Part shown: piece after piece, positions 26,499-34,738 of the stretch | How the letters are laid out: every line of letters starts with the position of its first letter | Position numbering within the stretch: position 1 is the first letter of the stretch | NCBI GenBank assembly: GCA_019748175.1 | Contig: JAIEPX010000007.1 | Location: 25,921-89,920, forward strand | Length of the DNA stretch: 64,000 nucleotides | DNA from: Gammaproteobacteria bacterium | Lineage (GTDB): Bacteria > Pseudomonadota > Gammaproteobacteria > JAIEPX01 | Direction: 5' to 3' | Notes under the pieces: generated by a model | What the model was told of the DNA's origin: nothing | What the model saw: the letters and a program-made list of their open reading frames with translations, nothing else | The model's database searches: none | Position numbers and translations under genes: made by a program

Positions 26499-27830
26499 AT
26501 GGCTTCTTTATTTCAATGTTTGAGAAATTTCGCAATCCTGGCGATGATATTTGCCGGGACTACTGGTCAAGCCAGTCAAGTAGCCAACCCTGTCGCTTAT
26601 TTGCTTGAAATCCAAGGGGCAATTGGTCCCGCTGTTTCTGATTTCGTGGTGCGTGGACTGGAAAAGGCGCAAGCGAATAAAGCCGAAGTTGTAATCATAC
26701 AGATGGACACCCCCGGCGGATTATCGGAATCCATGCGAGAGATTAATAAAGCCATTTTAGCTTCGAGCGTACCTGTGGTGACTTATGTATCCCCCAGCGG
26801 AGCCCGAGCAGCAAGTGCAGGAACCTACATTCTTTACGCCAGTCATTTTGCGGTTATGGCACCCGGCACGAATTTAGGCGCCGCAACACCTGTATCAATC
26901 GGAATGCCAGGATCCTCTGAAGCATCCAAAGACAAACACGAATCCACTCTCGAACATAAAGCAACCAGTGATGCCACCGCCTATATTCGTAGCCTAGCTC
27001 AATTACGAGGACGCAATGTTCAGTGGGCAATGCAAGCCGTCATTAAAGCTGAAAGTTTATCTGAGAAAGAAGCGCTAGAAAAAAAAGTGATTGATTTTTC
27101 TGCGGACGATATACATCAGTTATTATCCGAATTAAATGGACGTCACACTGAAATTGGGGGCAAAACAGTTACTCTACTAACAAAAAATATCTCCTTAGAA
27201 AAAATTACACCTGACTGGAGAACACGATTTTTATCAGTAATCACAGATCCTAGCGTAGCTTACTTACTTTTGTTAGTTGGGATATATGGATTATTTTTAG
27301 AATTTACGACACCCGGCGTAACAGTCCCTGGAGCTATAGGCGCAATTGCATTATTTATCTCTGTGTATGCCTTGCAGTTGCTACCAGTAAACTATGCGGC
27401 ATTAGGATTAATTATTTTAGGCATAGGTTTTTTAATTTCAGAGCTTTATATCACAAGCTACGGAATTTTAGGTCTTTGCGGCGCGATTGCATTTTTAATT
27501 GGATCTATTATGTTGATAGATACCAATGTTGCAGGCTTTGGAATTCCATTGCAACTCATTATTGGAGCAACAGTAATAACGGTAGGGCTTATATCATTAA
27601 TTATAACGCTGGTTATACGAGCACAACACACACCTGAAGTCACAGGACGTGAGGCTATTTTAATTAGCACTGGAGAAGTTGTTGCTATTTACGATAATAT
27701 TATTCAAGTTCGTATTCAAGGTGAAATTTGGCAAGCCAAATCATCATCGCCGCTGCATGTTGGACAACATGTAAAAGTAGTTGAAATGCATGGTCTTATT
27801 TTACAGGTTGAACCATTGGGAGAATCGTAA
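26499..27830 (+). CDS. NfeD-family membrane-bound serine protease (ClpP-like)
   Basis: 443 residues. A signal peptide (FAILAMIFAGTTGQASQ) is followed by a ClpP/crotonase-fold protease domain with the nucleophile Ser in YVSPSGARAASAGTYIL and a likely base Lys later (QAVIKAESLSEKEA). Four or five membrane helices then lead to a C-terminal OB-fold NfeD domain (EIWQAKSSSPLHVGQHVKVV). This long NfeD type cleaves the C-terminus of its partner stomatin, encoded next with a TAATG overlap. ATG 26499 is chosen for its AAGGA site; an in-frame GTG lies at 26457. Confidence 0.87.
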   Translation: MASLFQCLRNFAILAMIFAGTTGQASQVANPVAYLLEIQGAIGPAVSDFVVRGLEKAQANKAEVVIIQMDTPGGLSESMREINKAILASSVPVVTYVSPSGARAASAGTYILYASHFAVMAPGTNLGAATPVSIGMPGSSEASKDKHESTLEHKATSDATAYIRSLAQLRGRNVQWAMQAVIKAESLSEKEALEKKVIDFSADDIHQLLSELNGRHTEIGGKTVTLLTKNISLEKITPDWRTRFLSVITDPSVAYLLLLVGIYGLFLEFTTPGVTVPGAIGAIALFISVYALQLLPVNYAALGLIILGIGFLISELYITSYGILGLCGAIAFLIGSIMLIDTNVAGFGIPLQLIIGATVITVGLISLIITLVIRAQHTPEVTGREAILISTGEVVAIYDNIIQVRIQGEIWQAKSSSPLHVGQHVKVVEMHGLILQVEPLGES

Positions 27831-28582
27831 TGGAAGTTTTTATTTTATTTGCGTTAGTTATTGTGGGATTCATTTTATTAAACACTATTCGTGTCATCAA
27901 ACAATTTGAGCGCGGCGTCGTTTTAACTTTTGGACGGTTCTGGGGAATAAAAGCGCCTGGGTTACGTTTATTAATCCCAGGCGTACAAACCATGGTACGC
28001 ATCGATTTACGTACAGTGGTAATGGATATACCTAGCCAAGATGTGATTTTACGAGATAATGTCTCAGCGCGCGTTAATGCCGTTTTGTATTTTCGTGTAG
28101 TTGATCCAGAAAAAGCCTATTTGCAAGTACAAAATTATTACGAAGCCACCAACCAATTAGCACAAACAACTTTACGATCGGTGCTAGGCCAGCATGAACT
28201 TGATGATGTTTTATCCGAACGTGACAAACTCAATGCGGATATTCAAAAAATACTAGATTCACAAACTGATGCCTGGGGCATTAAAGTCGGCATTGTAGAA
28301 ATTAAACACATCGACATTGATGAAAGTATGATACGTGCGATTGCAAAACAAGCTGAAGCTGAACGTGAACGCCGTGCGAAAGTGATTCATGCTGAAGGTG
28401 AATTACAAGCCTCCGCCAAATTAGCTGAAGCTGCTGAGGTTTTATCCAGCAGCCGTGGCGGTATAACACTTCGATACTTGCAAACTTTAAATAGCATCTC
28501 CGAAGAAAATGCCACAACAATTGTTTTTCCTGTTGATCTTCTAGAAAAATTTGCAGGGATAATTTCAGGTGCTAAATCCTGA
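27830..28582 (+). CDS. Stomatin/prohibitin-like SPFH protein (slipin)
   Basis: 250 residues. One N-terminal membrane hairpin/helix (MEVFILFALVIVGFILLNTI) is followed by the SPFH domain (FERGVVLTFGRF...PGLRLLIPGVQTMVRIDLR) and a coiled-coil C-terminus (AKQAEAERERRAKVIHAEGE). Such proteins oligomerise in membrane microdomains. The start overlaps the stop of the NfeD gene, the standard nfeD-slipin pair. A strong hairpin terminator follows. Confidence 0.92.
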   Translation: MEVFILFALVIVGFILLNTIRVIKQFERGVVLTFGRFWGIKAPGLRLLIPGVQTMVRIDLRTVVMDIPSQDVILRDNVSARVNAVLYFRVVDPEKAYLQVQNYYEATNQLAQTTLRSVLGQHELDDVLSERDKLNADIQKILDSQTDAWGIKVGIVEIKHIDIDESMIRAIAKQAEAERERRAKVIHAEGELQASAKLAEAAEVLSSSRGGITLRYLQTLNSISEENATTIVFPVDLLEKFAGIISGAKS

Positions 28583-28595
28583 TTTGTAGTTATAT

Positions 28596-28636
28596 TTCAG
28601 GGTCGCGAAAATTTCGCGCCCCTGAACTTTTCATTT
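28596..28636 (+). terminator. Terminator of the nfeD-slipin operon
   Basis: A long hairpin: outer TTCAGGG/CCCTGAA and inner CGCGAAA/TTTCGCG arms, followed by CTTTTCATTT. It starts 13 bases after the slipin stop. Confidence 0.8.
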
Positions 28637-28642
28637 GCAAAA

Positions 28643-28940
28643 TTTACCACCCTGCATCATCGATTGCCTCTAAATAAATCAAGACTAGTAAACTGCCTTC
28701 ATGAACAGTTATATCAACAAAATCTTGATTAGCTCGATTAAAACAAGCGCTACGCCCTGGGAATGTTAATTCTGACCGATTTAAATCCCATTTTAATCCT
28801 TTGGTATCGACAATTGCAGAGGGCATTCCTAACAACGAAATTTTCTGTCCTTTTTTTACTGTGATTCGCTGAACCTCTGTGTTTTTAATTGTAAATCCAT
28901 AAATAGGAGGCGCATAAAAGGCAGAATCTGTTTTTAAAAA
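28643..28940 (-). pseudogene. Duplicated 3' fragment of the thiamine pyrophosphokinase gene
   Basis: The 298 bases are identical to 33509-33806, the 3' part of the intact kinase gene, including its stop codon. The fragment encodes only the C-terminal substrate-binding beta domain (from about SKTEVQRITVKKG-equivalent onward to AIDDAGW) and has no kinase active site. The sequence upstream diverges at 28941. It is best read as the displaced or copied gene tail at one edge of an inserted segment. Confidence 0.9.
28643..28940 (+). repeat. Left copy of a perfect 298-bp direct repeat
   Basis: Same orientation and, by direct reading, the same sequence as 33509-33806 at a constant offset of 4866 bases with no gaps. 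The two copies bracket 28941-33508. Confidence 0.93.
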
Positions 28941-29051
28941 TATGTAATTAAGAGTATTTAACTACTCGTATCAATTCTAACATGCACCAGGCTCTTGGCT
29001 CAGGCGATTTCAGAAATTGTTTTAAGAGTTCACCTTGTACTGCCACATTAC

Positions 29052-30098
29052 TCATTTACTCCACTTTAGTGGTGTATAATCTAGGGCATTATCTTCAAGA
29101 CACTCAAGCTCACAACTGCTGGTCAGTTCATCATCCATTTCCTCTAACAAATTGCAAATTTGTTCTTTTTGTGATGTGATCGTAGCTTCGTTTGCCTGAT
29201 TTTTTTCCATCATTAACTTTATTAGATCCGTTAATTTCGTATGATTATTATCAGCACTAAGAGACTGCAAGTCAGCAATTTGCTTCCTGAGTGTAGTATT
29301 TTCTGCATAGAGTTGGGCATTTTGCGCTTTTAGTGCAGGTTCATTCTGAGAGGCAAACTCTTTTTTACTTTGTGTTTCCACAAGCGTCACCCTAAGCGTT
29401 ACGATTTGATCCACAAGTTTTTTATTTTGAATAATCAACAATGCTGCAAAACTTTCAGGTCCATAAAAAAAGTTTTCAGAGGATGTTAAGCTTCCATTAA
29501 CACGAAGATCAGAGACTATTTTTAAATCGTCTAAAAATCCATTAAATCCATTGTCTAGACCATAGTGATTATAGTATTTTTTTCCATTCTCGAGTATCTC
29601 TTTAACTAGGGCCACAAGCTCAGTATCAGGATATACAGGGCAATTTTTATCCACGATGTGTTTCTCAAGAGCTTTTTTCAGTCTTCCAGCTTGTATCCGC
29701 CTTTCGCTCCAAGCTATGGGATCTGGACCAAGCAAACAGAGTTTGTTTTCAACTTTTACATACCATTTATCTAACAGTTTCTTGAGGCTTTGCCTGAAGG
29801 GCGATGGTTTTTGCAAATCATTGTATTGGCCTGAGATAATTTTGACGATAAGGTTATCAAAATAGGTGGGGCCTAATAATTCAACCAATTGATTTATTAG
29901 GGCATGACACGCATCTCTATTTTCATTCAGAGCCAGTGAAAAAATTGCCTCCAATTTATCAGTATAGCTCTCGGGGTAAGCCTTTCTGAACCAAAGAAAG
30001 CCTTCACTGAGATGTTTAAGCGATGCAATCATGGTCTCTTCATTTGGATCGAGCTCATTTCCATCGTTCCCAAAGTTCTCTTGTTTAAAAAATGCCAT
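29052..30098 (-). CDS. Unknown coiled-coil protein
   Basis: 348 residues. The N-terminal two thirds are helical and unrecognised (FLWFRKAYPESYTDKLEAIF, LLDKWYVKVENKLCLLGPDP). From about residue 225 a coiled coil runs to about 325 (KKLVDQIVTLRVTLVETQSK, AQNAQLYAENTTLRKQIADL). No signal peptide or membrane helix. It lies in the cargo between the 298-bp repeats, followed (in transcription order) by the left repeat. Size, coiled coil and lack of homologs known to me fit a secreted effector, but nothing proves it. Confidence 0.55.
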   Translation of the reverse strand: MAFFKQENFGNDGNELDPNEETMIASLKHLSEGFLWFRKAYPESYTDKLEAIFSLALNENRDACHALINQLVELLGPTYFDNLIVKIISGQYNDLQKPSPFRQSLKKLLDKWYVKVENKLCLLGPDPIAWSERRIQAGRLKKALEKHIVDKNCPVYPDTELVALVKEILENGKKYYNHYGLDNGFNGFLDDLKIVSDLRVNGSLTSSENFFYGPESFAALLIIQNKKLVDQIVTLRVTLVETQSKKEFASQNEPALKAQNAQLYAENTTLRKQIADLQSLSADNNHTKLTDLIKLMMEKNQANEATITSQKEQICNLLEEMDDELTSSCELECLEDNALDYTPLKWSK

Positions 30099-30260
30099 TC
30101 TAGATTTTCCCCTATAGGTAAAAGATCAAATTTATCAAAATAAAATAATGCATTAGTGAGTTATCGTCGCTCTACCAGGTCAGATCACATAAATCTGGGT
30201 CTCTATACTCGGAGCGTCAGCGAAAAATACTTTTTTAACTGTTTGCTGCGCTCCTTACTC

Positions 30261-32270
30261 TTAAATTTTAGGGGCAAATTTTTCATTCTGTGCAATGAGC
30301 CCAATAGCTTTATCGCTAGAACTCGTGCTATTTGTATTACTCGCTGGTTTTGCAAAAAAATGCATTCCCTGTTCAAAGCATTGAAGACGTTGATTGCGCC
30401 ACTGAGGATTAGCTGCCAACCGCTCACTAGCGAGTACTCTTTTTTTTGCAACGTGATATTTTTCGGGTAATGTTGATTCGACCCATTCGTACCAACATAT
30501 ATCCATTTTCTGTTGAAATTTCTTCGTTCTTGCTCTTGTGATGATCATTTGAGCAAAGGCAGTGATTCGGATAGCTGCTTCGAGCTCTCCATTAGGCTTT
30601 TTACAAAGAATTTTTGCACCGACCTGAACAGAAAACGCTTTTAATTTTAGCTGAAGGTTTTTTAACTGTTTCGCATCTTTCCCAGTGAGATCCATTTGTT
30701 CGTTATATTGCAATAGTGCTTGATTGAATGTAGTGCTGTATTCATTATTGAGCATTCTTGCTTCATTACTATCATAGATAGCGAGAAATTCAAGACGCGT
30801 TTTAATTTTGGTGTCCAATTTATCTAATTTTTCTTTACGTACCTCTGCAAGAAAATCACCTAATTGATTGATAATATATTCGCAATCTACTACGTCGCTG
30901 CAAGTAATTCGCACATAACCTTTTTTAGAGTTTACGCCAAAATACGATAATGGACACAGCATGATCTGCTTACGAAAAATAAGATCTTTAACAAGTGTTT
31001 CATCATCAATAATATGCGTCATTTCAGGCAGTGCTTGTTTTGTATCTGAATGTGGTTCAATGCCTAAACAATCACTCAAATCAGCTAATACGTAAAATGT
31101 ACCGCTGACCGTGTAATTTTTATCAGGCATGGCAGCACCTATATCGATAAGAGCGTTATAAACAAATTCCACCATAGAACCATAGTAACTACTGATTAAA
31201 GCTTCCTCTTCTGCATCAAGTTTTGTCATGGCATAGGCATAAGCTTTAGAACAGATAATAGGAGCATGCCCACAGAAGTTTGAATGCGCTTGCACAATTT
31301 CAGCGAGAAGTTTCTTATTTTTGCAGGCTAATATGGCGACGCGCTCACCTGCCAGTGACATACCTTTGGTTCCAGACCTCAACAGCACGATTCGATCTTC
31401 TAGCTCTGGCGCGACTTCCACAAGTGAATAGTGATCTTGCCCGTCCAAATGCATTTCTGCATAGGACTCGTCCAGGAGAATTGGCGTTGACTTTAATGTA
31501 TCATCTTCCAAAATAATATTTGCAATAGCTCGCCATTCTTCTGCCGATAGTGTTGCACCAGTCGGATTATTGGGGTAGCAAAATACAAAAGCGCTGATTT
31601 CTCCTCCATCTAGAAAAGCTTGTCTTTTTGCAGTGCTAATCGCTTCAAACAAAACTTGAGGATTAAGTTTGTAACCTGGCAGTTTCAACACATCGAATGT
31701 ATGAAGACGATTTTTTCTGCCACCGCCCGCATGTAATGGATAATAAGGCGATGGAGTGATGATACGACCATGTGGTTTGTTCGAGTTAATGGCCATAAAA
31801 AAGGAGGCTATACCTGATGATCCACCTACCGTGAAAAGAATGTGATCATAGTGAAACGGTCTCTCAGTCGGCAAACGGTATAATCGGGTCAATGCGCTAG
31901 CCATGTTTTCACGAGCACTGAGAAGTCCAGCAGGATTATCGGGTCTCTCTTCATGAGCATTAAGTGCGTGAATTTCTTGTAAAAGGTCTAATGGATAACC
32001 TTCCCGAGCAATTTTGTCGGGGTCTGAGGATTGTCTTATCTGCTCCTCGTAATGACTAAGTAGTTCATCACTTTTTTTCGCATTCTCATCAAGTGTCTGC
32101 CAACTTGCAATGATACTTTCTAGAAAGTGCTGATTTGCAGGAAAGGTTGGTTTGCCTATACCAGCAATGGCTATCTGTTTGCCTGTGTTTTCACTGTGTC
32201 GCTTAGCAAGACTGTGAAGTGCCATTATCCTATCGCCCTCTCGAGGCTGACTAATGGGAGTTTTTAACAT
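30261..32270 (-). CDS. PLP-dependent aminotransferase (class I/II) with long C-terminal extension
   Basis: 669 residues; fold-type I aminotransferases are usually about 400. The catalytic domain (about 30-470) has FTVGGSSGIASFF, the PNNPTG motif (Asn235 region), the cofactor Asp in LLDESYAE (about 267), the PLP Lys302 in RSGTKGMSLAGER and a final Arg in GYVRITCSD. About 200 further residues form a helical, Lys-rich tail of unknown role. The ATG at 32270 is used; M16 is an alternative start. It is divergent from a PAS-LuxR regulator with a 19-bp dyad in the gap. The substrate is unknown; the family handles aromatic, branched and other amino acids. Confidence 0.8.
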   Translation of the reverse strand: MLKTPISQPREGDRIMALHSLAKRHSENTGKQIAIAGIGKPTFPANQHFLESIIASWQTLDENAKKSDELLSHYEEQIRQSSDPDKIAREGYPLDLLQEIHALNAHEERPDNPAGLLSARENMASALTRLYRLPTERPFHYDHILFTVGGSSGIASFFMAINSNKPHGRIITPSPYYPLHAGGGRKNRLHTFDVLKLPGYKLNPQVLFEAISTAKRQAFLDGGEISAFVFCYPNNPTGATLSAEEWRAIANIILEDDTLKSTPILLDESYAEMHLDGQDHYSLVEVAPELEDRIVLLRSGTKGMSLAGERVAILACKNKKLLAEIVQAHSNFCGHAPIICSKAYAYAMTKLDAEEEALISSYYGSMVEFVYNALIDIGAAMPDKNYTVSGTFYVLADLSDCLGIEPHSDTKQALPEMTHIIDDETLVKDLIFRKQIMLCPLSYFGVNSKKGYVRITCSDVVDCEYIINQLGDFLAEVRKEKLDKLDTKIKTRLEFLAIYDSNEARMLNNEYSTTFNQALLQYNEQMDLTGKDAKQLKNLQLKLKAFSVQVGAKILCKKPNGELEAAIRITAFAQMIITRARTKKFQQKMDICWYEWVESTLPEKYHVAKKRVLASERLAANPQWRNQRLQCFEQGMHFFAKPASNTNSTSSSDKAIGLIAQNEKFAPKI

Positions 32271-32321
32271 TGCCGTAGAGTCTCCTTTTTAAAGAGGATA
32301 TCAAAAAGTCATGAGTATTCA

Positions 32322-32340
32322 ATGGGTAGCAAATACCCAT
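32322..32340. promoter_or_regulatory. 19-bp dyad between aminotransferase and LuxR-type regulator
   Basis: ATGGGTAGCAAATACCCAT has 7-bp arms ATGGGTA/TACCCAT around GCAAA. It lies 52 bases upstream of the aminotransferase start and 98 bases upstream of the regulator start. LuxR-type proteins bind such dyads as dimers, so it is a candidate operator. Confidence 0.5.
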
Positions 32341-32437
32341 TCAGTAGCCTTAAAAAATGTGTATAATCCTTAAAGTTTGCATGTAATGGGTCTGTTCTGA
32401 TCCGTTGACGGCATATGATGAAATGAGGGGTATCACG

Positions 32438-33151
32438 ATGTTTCATGAAAACACTATCCGAGAAGCGATTAATACATACAATAAATCCACTGATTGCATT
32501 TTTTGGAAAGATTTGCAAAGCAACTATCGAATGATGAATAATGAATTTGCGAGATTGGTAGGCTTTAAATCATCTAATGCTTCATTTAATAACTTTAATG
32601 ATTTTGCAATGCCCTGCGAAGCCTCAGACTTAGCTGATAAATTTATCGCTGCAGACCAGGAAGTGATACGCACAGGTAAACCCGTCACTAGTATCGAATA
32701 TTGTCGCTATATCGACGGTGCTTGGAGAGTACATTATGATAGAAAATCTCCTTTATTTAATTCAAGAGGAGAAATGATAGGGATATCCTCTCATGCAATG
32801 GATGTGACTGACTGTCCAATAATGCGATCTGTAATAGCACTGACTTCACCGATTGGGAAATGCCATCGAATTAATCAGCAACAATCTTATCAACTGAAAA
32901 CGAATTATGATAATTTTGATTTGAGCGTACTCCAATCAGAAATATTATTTTTGATGCTTCGAGGTATGTCGTCAAAGGAAATTGCGCGACGTTTAGGCAG
33001 AAGTCCTAGAACCATTGAAAAGCACCGTACAAAAATAAAAGAAAAAATGGGCTGCCAAAATCAATCTCAATTGTTTGAGAAAACAATTGCCAGCGGGGCT
33101 GGCCTATTTATCCCTCAATCTCTGCTTGGTAAGAAAGAAAAAAGCGGTTGA
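32438..33151 (+). CDS. PAS-domain LuxR-family transcriptional regulator
   Basis: 237 residues. A PAS-like sensor domain (about 10-125: KSTDCIFWKDLQSNYRMMNN, SPLFNSRGEMIGISSHAMDVT) is joined to a C-terminal GerE helix-turn-helix (LSVLQSEILFLMLRGMSSKE, then IARRLGRSPRTIEKHRTKIK). The ligand of the PAS domain is unknown. ATG 32438 follows GAGGGG; an in-frame upstream start at 32405 lacks a site. It is divergent from the aminotransferase gene, which it may control. The 3' end overlaps the ATPase fragment on the other strand by 37 bases. Confidence 0.82.
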   Translation: MFHENTIREAINTYNKSTDCIFWKDLQSNYRMMNNEFARLVGFKSSNASFNNFNDFAMPCEASDLADKFIAADQEVIRTGKPVTSIEYCRYIDGAWRVHYDRKSPLFNSRGEMIGISSHAMDVTDCPIMRSVIALTSPIGKCHRINQQQSYQLKTNYDNFDLSVLQSEILFLMLRGMSSKEIARRLGRSPRTIEKHRTKIKEKMGCQNQSQLFEKTIASGAGLFIPQSLLGKKEKSG

Positions 33152-33516
33152 TTACGTTGTTTTTTCGGAGCACCTAGTAGCTTATCTTCCAGTAGTGCAC
33201 TTTGAACAAACACGGCATTCATTGCTTCTAATAAGCTAATGTAATCTATAACAGTTTGAGTATGATCAATGGTCATTTCGCTGACGAGATTGCGCCAGGA
33301 TATTTGTTTAGTGTAATGTTTTACAATGCCTTGTAATATTTCTCTAAGAAATGGTTCGCTTTTGTCACGTTTCAGAAAATCGCCTTTCATCCAATCTGAA
33401 TAAATTGCTAATGTGCTTGTTGATATCGATTGGCTACGGGAGCACTCATTTATTGCTGTTAAAAAACCATCAGCATTGAGAAAAAATGCGTTTGAAATCC
33501 CTGCATATTTTACCAC
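33115..33516 (-). pseudogene. DUF4143-type ATPase fragment
   Basis: The 133-codon frame matches only the middle of DUF4143 ATPases: WMKGDFLKRDKSEPFLREIL, then the small winged helix ISWRNLVSEMTIDHTQTVID and YISLLEAMNAVFVQSA. The Walker motifs and the C-terminal nuclease-like core are absent. The upstream (5') end runs straight into the 298-bp repeat, whose first 8 bases are within the frame, so the gene was cut there. It may be expressed but should not have ATPase activity. Confidence 0.6.
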
Positions 33517-33806
33517 CCTGCATCATCGATTGCCTCTAAATAAATCAAGACTAGTAAACTGCCTTCATGAACAGTTATATCAACAAAATCTTGATTAGCT
33601 CGATTAAAACAAGCGCTACGCCCTGGGAATGTTAATTCTGACCGATTTAAATCCCATTTTAATCCTTTGGTATCGACAATTGCAGAGGGCATTCCTAACA
33701 ACGAAATTTTCTGTCCTTTTTTTACTGTGATTCGCTGAACCTCTGTGTTTTTAATTGTAAATCCATAAATAGGAGGCGCATAAAAGGCAGAATCTGTTTT
33801 TAAAAA
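33509..33806 (+). repeat. Right copy of the 298-bp direct repeat
   Basis: Identical to 28643-28940. This copy is continuous with the complete kinase gene, so it is the source or restored copy. It begins one base before the kinase stop codon and ends inside the gene. Confidence 0.93.
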
Positions 33807-34145
33807 AATATTAATATTTTGAATGATATGATCAACAAAACCGCCATGAACTCCTACAATGATTGCAGGCAATAAATTTTCTTCAGTCATGTAGGATAAA
33901 CATTTTTGAAAATCGGAAGAACTTTGATCAGGCATGTGAAGATGATCATAATCCTTTAAATCTTCTTTAGTGACGCTATCGAAATCTCCAATAGTCATAT
34001 GAGGTTTAATATTCATTTTCTGCAATTTGAGAAAAGCGCCATCCGCTGCAATTATCGGTAAATTGCGTAGAAAAAATTCACGCTCTGGTAATTCACCATT
34101 GAGACAAAGAATGGAACGAAATCGACTATCGTCCAGCATTATCAT
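33510..34145 (-). CDS. Thiamine pyrophosphokinase
   Basis: About 211 residues. It converts thiamine to thiamine pyrophosphate using ATP. Signature segments are ADGAFLKL, the Asp-rich MTIGDFDSVT, MPDQSSSDFQKCL and the GVHGGFVDHIIQNI thiamine/ATP region, followed by a C-terminal beta domain (GLKWDLNRSELTFPG). The start is ambiguous between ATG 34145 and ATG 34139; either overlaps the SemiSWEET gene, giving coupling. A TPP riboswitch precedes the pair. The 3' 298 bases are duplicated at 28643. The symbol tnr3/thiN is not assigned because usage varies. Confidence 0.9.
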   Translation of the reverse strand: MIMLDDSRFRSILCLNGELPEREFFLRNLPIIAADGAFLKLQKMNIKPHMTIGDFDSVTKEDLKDYDHLHMPDQSSSDFQKCLSYMTEENLLPAIIVGVHGGFVDHIIQNINIFLKTDSAFYAPPIYGFTIKNTEVQRITVKKGQKISLLGMPSAIVDTKGLKWDLNRSELTFPGRSACFNRANQDFVDITVHEGSLLVLIYLEAIDDAGW

Positions 34146-34395
34146 AATACCGTTTTTGTACAATCAACAATATGCTACTCAATAAACACACAATATTACT
34201 CGCAACCACAAAACCGGCCTGAATAAATGTGCCATAAACAATCCACGCCAAAGAGCATAGTAAATAATTCAACACCATCAACATTGATATGTCATGAGTC
34301 GATCGTGTCTTATAGGCTTTGTAGGATTGTGGTAGAAAACCAATGAATGAGGTAATTAGCGCAATAAAACCAAAAATGGATTGTACAATAAACAT
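34126..34395 (-). CDS. SemiSWEET/PQ-loop transporter, likely thiamine uptake
   Basis: 89 residues with three membrane helices, the size and pattern of a bacterial SemiSWEET. The PQ motif is in FIGFLPQSYKAYKTRSTHDI (Pro-Gln at about 23-24). SemiSWEETs are dimeric sugar carriers. Here the gene lies directly under a TPP riboswitch and overlaps the thiamine pyrophosphokinase gene by 20 bases, so the cargo is more likely thiamine or a precursor; that is inference from context. ATG 34395 is eight bases after GGAGG. A second ATG at 34400 is out of frame. Confidence 0.8.
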   Translation of the reverse strand: MFIVQSIFGFIALITSFIGFLPQSYKAYKTRSTHDISMLMVLNYLLCSLAWIVYGTFIQAGFVVASNIVCLLSSILLIVQKRYYDNAGR

Positions 34396-34396
34396 A

Positions 34397-34518
34397 ACAT
34401 TTTCCTCCGCTCAGATTATTGAGATCAGGTTCTACCTAGACTATGCAGTTGGGATCTAGGCTTTAAAGGGTTAGCGAGTGGCTTCTCAGCCCAGGCTGGC
34501 CCTGAGCACCCCTAATGT
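34397..34518 (-). ncRNA. TPP (THI-box) riboswitch
   Basis: On the minus strand the conserved elements occur in order: GGGGTGC (34512 to 34506), GCTGAGA (34490 to 34484), ACCCTTT, GAACCTGATCT (34432 to 34422), AATAAT and GCGGAGG (34410 to 34404). A P1 helix can form between ACATT (34518-34514) and AATGT (34401-34397). The ribosome site GGAGG sits inside the 3' end, and P1 covers the bases up to the SemiSWEET ATG, so control of translation by ligand is likely. No terminator hairpin is seen before the gene. Confidence 0.92.
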
Positions 34519-34617
34519 AGGCTCGATTATATATCAAAGACGGTCATGGCGTAAATGATTAAGCCTGCTTCGACTTGACAGAAGCGGGCTAAAACGGCAC
34601 TATTCTTGGCTTCTCAT

Positions 34618-34694
34618 GGCTATGTAGCTCAGCTGGTTAGAGCATGGCATTCATAATGCCGGGGTCGGTGGTTCGAGTCCACCCATAGCCACCA
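34618..34694 (+). tRNA. tRNA-Met (CAT, elongator type)
   Basis: 77 bases including CCA. Acceptor stem GGCTATG/CATAGCC, discriminator A, anticodon loop with CAT in the stem GGCAT/ATGCC, and T-arm GGTTCGAGTCC. The overall sequence resembles E. coli elongator tRNA-Met. A CAT tRNA-Ile (lysidine) cannot be excluded by eye. A TTGACA lies at 34575-34580. Confidence 0.93.
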
Positions 34695-34738
34695 ACTTCC
34701 TCTCTCATTAGAAATCTTTTGCCACTCGCAACAATTGT

